DNA of 64,000 bases, from NCBI GenBank assembly GCA_029582265.1, contig CM055828.1, positions 3,703,402 to 3,767,401 of the forward strand. Reading direction: 5' to 3'. Below, piece by piece: positions 59,022 to 64,000 of the stretch. This DNA comes from Zoroaster sp. YZ-2022. Lineage: Eukaryota > Echinodermata > Asteroidea > Forcipulatida > Zoroasteridae. The position numbers were made by a program, and so were the translations under genes. The first letter of the stretch is position 1. Every line of letters begins with the position of its first letter. The notes under the pieces are model-generated. The model saw only the letters and a list, made by a program, of their open reading frames with translations. It was not told where the DNA came from and made no database searches.

Positions 59022-60883
59022 TTGTCTATTCATGCCATAGTACAGCGTCACTTCTTATCATCAGCCAAGGTATGGCCTTGGGTGGGTTTGTTTACATTCT
59101 GGCAGAGACCTTTGGTCTGCCTAGGGACTTTGGTTTGGTATGGTAGGTCATTAATTAATATGTTAGGGCTAGCCAGATATTTAAGTGTTTTGGGACTGAT
59201 GGAATAAGCCACGAATATGTATAAAACATATCACTGGCTGAAATATCGCGGGATGGTAATTTTAGTTGGCAGAAAGAAATCGCCCACCCCGCTTGCTGAG
59301 GACCTGGTTGGTGGGGACGAGTGAATTTGATTTAACTGAGGAATCACCAACAATAAAAAAGTGGAAAATGCAATAATAGGAATTAAGTAATAATCAGAAA
59401 TTTAAATAATCCAGTCACTATTCTAGGTTCGTAACATCCAAAAATCAGAGAAACAGAAGGAAAGTAACACTACTGATGAAATATTAATAAATGTCAAAAC
59501 AATTTTTCATGATTGGCAATTCTTTAATTACAACTGGTACAACTGGTCATCAACTTTGTATTAAGTATGTATTAAACTTTCATAGCAGACACGTATTCCT
59601 CAAACCTTGAGTCTGTGTCATTTTATGGTGACACAAGTCAAAGTTACACTGAAAAATTGGAACTTGGTCAGACTTACTGACCTGTGAATGTCTACCCACT
59701 AAGAAAGTTTTTTTAGCAAAATATATTTCTTTTCTGTAAATGTATTATTTTGTTGATACATAACTCCAGCCTATGAAAGCTTCAGCAATAGTGAAAATAC
59801 ATTCAGGATGTTTATTATGTGAAATGTTTGTCTCATGAACTTTAAAAAATAATTTTGAAAAAATAGTTATACTGAAATTATAGACAAAAAGGCTTCAAAA
59901 GAAACATTGAATGATGTATTCCATAACATATATAAATGTGTTCCTGCCTAGAGTTAATACATTCCTAGAGTTAGTTGTGTAACAAATGTGATTATCTCAA
60001 AATGCAACTTGTGGGACATAATTATATTTGGGACAGTGTTGCACATGTACACAATATTCCTTTAAATTAACAGTAGGCCTATATAATGGTTGATGATTGA
60101 AAAAAAGTTTTTATAAAAATAAAATCATCTGTTTGTGTCCTTTTTGCTTTTAATTATCTGTCATTTAGCCCCCCATATATAATTACATTATTGTGTGACC
60201 ATGAACTTTTAGGGTAAGGTTCTGCTTTAAAATAGTTTGTTGTGAAAAGAGGCATATCGGTATATAAAACATACAAATGTTGCTGACTGAAAATTTATTT
60301 TGGACCAACTCTTGCTCTAGTAACTTTGATTTGCCGACTGAGAGCAATTATTGGGGTGTCACACCCCATACCTCCTGAACCCGCTCGCTACGGCCCTGGG
60401 CGGTGGGGACAAGTGAACCCTGTAGGCCTGCGCAATATTTTTCTGAACAATTTATATTATTTTATAAATACGATTTTACAAAGGTTCTTCTGTACTTAAT
60501 TCACCGCCAAATTCGAGTGGCATGGTCGTCTTGTGGTTTAGAATTCTCACCTTCCATGTAGGTAGTTGGGATCGAGACTAGGTTTAGGTTGTAAATATTT
60601 GTAACAGGATTAGCAACGTTTTTGTTAACTACAACAATAATTCAGAAACAAAACCTTTCTGTAAAATAATAATGTATGGGCTGTGGAGGACTTTTTTAAA
60701 GGAATATAAATCCCAAAATTCATGTTTAGTACCGTACTTATGCATGCTAGCTGCCAACCAGTCTGGTTGCCGCTTTTGTATAATTGGTTTTTCTAGTAAA
60801 TATATGGATTTACATTTATTTTAGTCGTATATATTTAATTAGTCGAAATTTAGTCACATACGAGAAAAAAACTGCAATGGTAA

Positions 60884-61170
60884 ACACTTCTAGTGCGACG
60901 CGACAACACTTCTAGTGCGACGCGACACACTTCTAGTGCGACGCGACTACACTTCTAGTGCGACGCGACACACTTCTAGTGCGACGCGACTACACTTCTA
61001 GTGCGACGCGACAACACTTCTAATGCGACGCGACACACTTCTAGTGCGACGCGACAACACTTCTAGTGCGACGCGACACACTTCTAGTGCGACGCGACTA
61101 CACTTCTAGTGCGACGCGACTACACTTCTAGTGCGACGCGACACACTTCTAGTGCGACGCGACAACACTC
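60884..61170. repeat. outer tandem array of right foldback arm
   Basis: About 13 units of the complement, ACACTTCTAGTGCGACGCGAC. Unit order and variants differ from the left array, so the arms have evolved partly on their own. Confidence 0.95.
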
Positions 61171-61354
61171 TTCTTGCAATGTGCATGTGTCCTTTTTAGA
61201 ACACCATATCTCTACCCTCGCAGGTAGAATGAAGAGAAGCAATTATACAGTAATCGAACCCACAATACAACATTTCATTCAAAGTTGAAAATAAATAGGA
61301 TTTTGGATATAGTTTTAAATAATAAATCAATAAATCAATAAATCAATAAATAAT

Positions 61355-61735
61355 CCATGTTCACATTAGAATGCATACACAAGCATCTGAATGAGTTTTC
61401 ACTATATTCTTGTTAATGACACAATTAAATAAGTTGACACTTCACAGGTTGGCTGTACATCTCTCTTGATTGGTCTTAAATATGGATGCACGAATGATGA
61501 AGGCCTACATACATAATTTTTACTAAAAGGGTACACTCCCTTTAAATGGCCTCGAAGGCTTTCGTTTTTATTAGTATAAAGGAGCGACTATAAAGGAGGT
61601 CGTCAAACAAAAATAAATCTAACACGCGGTGTTTTCCGCCCTGTTAAAACAAAAGATGCGGGTACACGAAAGTACGATGACTTCAACATTTACCGGCATA
61701 TGGAAGACAAAAACACGAGTTATTACCCAGCGCAA
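61355..61735. repeat. local duplication, right copy
   Basis: Matches parts of 54440-55960 in the same orientation. It ends shortly before the promoter of the next gene. AATC-type short repeats (61325-61355) precede it. Confidence 0.85.
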
Positions 61736-61901
61736 ACACAGGAATCCCACATGACTCCGCCCACAGAAATGAGCACCCCGGCAACGGGGGAACAGAATTG
61801 GGGAAATATTTGATCACGTGTCAACGTGTTTCCCGCCCAGTAAAGGACCCTCGAACAGATGGTCCACAATATAGCAGCTTGCCTGAGCTGTGCACGCTGA
61901 G

Positions 61902-61910
61902 TATATATAG
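61902..61910 (+). promoter_or_regulatory. TATA box of the neuropeptide-like gene
   Basis: TATATATAG inside a non-repetitive stretch, with a start expected about 30 bp downstream (about 61935). A GT donor follows at 62028 and a coding exon at 62958, so the layout fits. Confidence 0.6.
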
Positions 61911-61934
61911 ACCATCATGATACCACGACATCAA

Positions 61935-62027
61935 TCAGATCGCTGACATACTTGACGTGAAGTGGACGTTTCCGGATTTGCTTACAGAGCGGTGCCCTTA
62001 GTTTCTTCCATAGTTCAACCTTACACG
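61935..62027 (+). other. non-coding first exon of the neuropeptide-like gene
   Basis: Inferred from the TATA box upstream and the donor ACACG|GTAGGT at 62028. There is no ATG-initiated long frame in it. The intron 62028-62957 has nothing recognisable besides A-rich runs near 62260-62300. Confidence 0.45.
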
Positions 62028-62972
62028 GTAGGTGTAATTACTACTTTTGTCTCTTAATTAGATGTATTTATAAGTTGATAAACTTGTAAGAAGTCATTTA
62101 CTCCATACGAATTCTTTTTCGTTTTTAGCTTTTTTGGTCCTGGATACCAACTAATATAGGCCTATTATTAGTGCCCGAATTCTTTGTTTTGTTTTGATTT
62201 CCCACATGTATCAAAGAGGACTTGCCAAACAAAAATAGGCCAAAAAGGAACAAAAAACAAAAACAAAACAAAAAAGCAAAAAAGCAAAAAAAAACAAAAA
62301 ACAATTGCGTTTTTTGAAGAGCATGAGTAAGTGATAAAAAATAGAAAACATAAAACCTTTTCACCTTTGATCGTGACAAAGCGGAAATATTTTGGCATCT
62401 TGACTTAATACGGTCAGTTTGCCAGCAATTTATGAGAATTTATGGTAATTTTAAGACATGTTAATTTTTGAAACATTTGTTTGCAGTTCCTCGAGTAAAT
62501 AGCGCGCTATTTAAATAGCACCGCTATAGCGGTGTTCCGAAAAGAAAGAACATCACATAAAATTCAAACCACTCATTCCACCTGACATGGTACCCACAAT
62601 ATTTATTTAAAACTAATGTTTAAAACTAAATACTTAGGCCTAATAGGCTGGAGATAGAACCAAATTACGGATATCAGGGAACACTTTATTCCAAACTGAC
62701 AAAGGATTTGTGTAAACGTCTTCCTTCACCTGGGAAAGAAAGCATCCATGTTTCCGTGCTTCTCGCCTAAAACTCACCAACCGCAACTTACGTTTCTATC
62801 CCATGAATAATGAAATTATCCAAAATTGAAAGATAGCCCATTGCATTGAAAACCAAGTTTTAAAAATATTTTATAGGCACGTTTGCAGTGTAGCTAGCGA
62901 GAATGGTACTAGTCTAAAATTTGTTTCAGAATGAATGTCTAATTCTCTAAACTGCAGCAACGAACCGTCACA

Positions 62973-63235
62973 ATGTGCCACAAACTTCTCGCCATGGCAG
63001 CACTCCTCGTAGTCTTTGCCTTCTGGACATGCAACGCCATAAACTACCAGCAAACAGTCGGCAACAAGGGCCGGAACCGTCCCGCTCCCAAGCCCAAAGC
63101 AGCCATGGCACGGGAAGTGGACCCCAGTAACGAGCTTTTGGGGGATAGACAAATGGTACCGGCAGCGATGCTGTTCGAGGATAGAAACCAAGAAACCAAG
63201 AGGGACTATGACGATGATGTATTTCAGTCTATAAG
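62973..63235 (+). CDS. secreted peptide precursor, first coding exon (partial)
   Basis: The exon starts after an acceptor (CTGCAG at 62957), has its ATG at 62973 and ends at a donor (GTGAGT, 63236), phase 2, after 87 codons. MCHKLLAMAALLVVFAF followed by WTCNA is a signal peptide (cleavage about residue 22). The rest is hydrophilic with no cysteines. It has basic sites (NKGRNR, KPKAAMAR, ETKR), and after KR comes DYDDDVFQSIR. This is the build of a neuropeptide or hormone precursor propeptide, with the remaining exons beyond the window. The peptide family is not identifiable: no amidation Gly-Lys/Arg is seen in this exon. Alternative: the N terminus of another small secreted protein. Confidence 0.6.
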
Positions 63236-63418
63236 GTGAGTCCGTTGTCGATTGTGTCTGGGTGTCATGAGTGAATGAAAATGCACACAGCACCAACCTA
63301 TCTGTATGTTCATAACACTGTCAATTCAGTATTTTTTGGAGAATTTTTGTATCAGTTAAGATGAGATAATTGTTCTGTTTGAGCTGTCCCTGAGTAGGCA
63401 TGACACGCCCCAGTTATA

Positions 63419-63815
63419 CACTGTAAAAATTGTGTTTAGAATTTAAACACATTTCTAAAACACTTAGCTTGTACTCACTTTTTTTTCACATGCTGAGCCT
63501 AAACCATGTTTAGATTGTGCTTTTTCTGTGATGTGTGTTTGAATGCTAAATACCATATGAACAGGTGTCAAAAAGCTAAGCACGTTTAGCTTTGTGACAT
63601 GTACAGAGGATGGCCGTTTAGCTTTGTGACATGTACAGAGGATGGCCGTTTAGCTTTGTGACATGTACAGAGGATGGCCGTTTAGCTTTGTGACATGTAC
63701 AGAGGATGGCCGTAGCTTTGTGACATGTACAGAGGATGGCCGTTTAGCATTTAAACGCATTCCTAAACGCGTTTATTTTGCGTGTGTTTAAATTCTAAAC
63801 GCTATTTTTACAGTG
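63419..63815. mobile_element. CACTGTAAAAAT-ended TIR element with minisatellite
   Basis: CACTGTAAAAATTGTGTTTA at the left and the complement-like GCTATTTTTACAGTG at the right bound 397 bp in the intron of the peptide gene. CACTG ends are found in EnSpm/CACTA and Chapaev elements. The interior is a 32-bp tandem repeat. Confidence 0.75.
63588..63742. repeat. 32-bp tandem repeat, about 5 units
   Basis: Unit GTTTAGCTTTGTGACATGTA followed by CAGAGGATGGCC. Nearly identical units; the fourth-to-fifth junction has a short deletion. Confidence 0.93.
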
Positions 63816-63983
63816 CAGCATCGGTCCTAGTTTGGACAGGCCCATCTGTAGTGTTGGTGTTGTAGGCCCAACTGCCCACACTATGTTGTAGGGACAGGCC
63901 CAACAACAGACGATAACCAATCACATCACATTATTTACAAAAGGTCCAACTGCATGCGCCGGGCTTAAAATGTACTCTGGTCT

Positions 63984-64000
63984 ATGAGTGTCGTGGCCGA
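63984..64000 (+). mobile_element. start of a SINE head at the window edge
   Basis: GAGTGTCGTGGCCGA matches the first bases of the tRNA-derived SINE (A-box start) found at 25212 on the other strand. The element would continue beyond the window. Confidence 0.5.

Larger units (their letters stand above)
56321..61209. mobile_element. foldback (TU/FB-like) element, 4.9 kb
   Basis: Left arm 56321-58128 and right arm 59328-61209 are inverted copies with small indels, around a 1.2-kb loop. The outer part of each arm is an array of a 21-23 bp tandem repeat, and the inner parts are unique AT-rich sequence without coding capacity. Ends read ATATGGTGTTCTAAAAAGG and its complement. This matches the plan of sea urchin TU and Drosophila FB foldback elements: long inverted repeats with outer tandem repeats. 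The flanks ATCTCT on both sides agree with a target duplication in a SINE. Confidence 0.88.

Noticed and set aside
62125..62398. Minus-strand Phe/Cys-rich frames in the intron of the peptide gene
   Set aside because: Caused by A-rich runs (AAAACAAAA) read in reverse; low complexity without family match.

Overview
This window is animal nuclear DNA: AT-rich, intron-bearing and crowded with transposable elements. The best guess is an echinoderm (starfish or sea urchin). The reasons are a carbohydrate sulfotransferase of the type expanded in marine deuterostomes, tRNA-derived SINEs, a foldback element resembling the sea urchin TU class, and invertebrate-type SMAC/DIABLO and Bax inhibitor-1 genes. 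The species cannot be fixed by eye.

Layout: (1) 1-353, minus-strand remnant of a non-LTR reverse transcriptase. (2) 825-8051, three-exon Golgi sulfotransferase gene (+) with an inverted-repeat element and a (TA)n tract in its introns. (3) 8.8-29.1 kb, a repeat mosaic. It holds two THAP-exon elements with terminal inverted repeats, a full-length U1 snRNA gene plus three U1 fragments, a broken DUF6729-like multi-exon gene, a LINE 3' end with a long pentamer tail, several palindromic elements, and two cyclically permuted copies of one large repeat unit (U1 - block C - block D - gene - block E). (4) 30.1-34.1 kb (-), a six-exon SMAC/DIABLO orthologue with an N-terminal AIPL IAP-binding motif. (5) 37.8-42.4 kb (+), a nine-exon TMBIM6/Bax inhibitor-1 orthologue with repeat-rich introns and 3' region. 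(6) 47.4-53.9 kb (+), an eight-exon gene for a secreted protein that joins an EGFR-like furin cysteine-rich region to two CUB-type domains, with no transmembrane segment or kinase. (7) 54.4-61.7 kb, a local duplication holding a 4.9-kb foldback element with 1.8-kb inverted arms, inserted into a SINE. (8) 61.9-63.2 kb (+), TATA box, non-coding exon and first coding exon of a small secreted, neuropeptide-like precursor. (9) 63.4-64.0 kb, a CACTG-ended element with a minisatellite.

The SMAC and Bax inhibitor-1 genes lie head to head, 3.8 kb apart between start codons. One product promotes caspase activation by blocking IAPs; the other restrains ER-stress death. All exon models here were built by hand from open frames, GT/AG signals and matching intron phases. 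Three of them (sulfotransferase 360 aa, SMAC 247 aa, TMBIM6 239 aa) close at the length expected for their family. Several insertions can be polarised inside the window, because an empty copy of the same site is also present.
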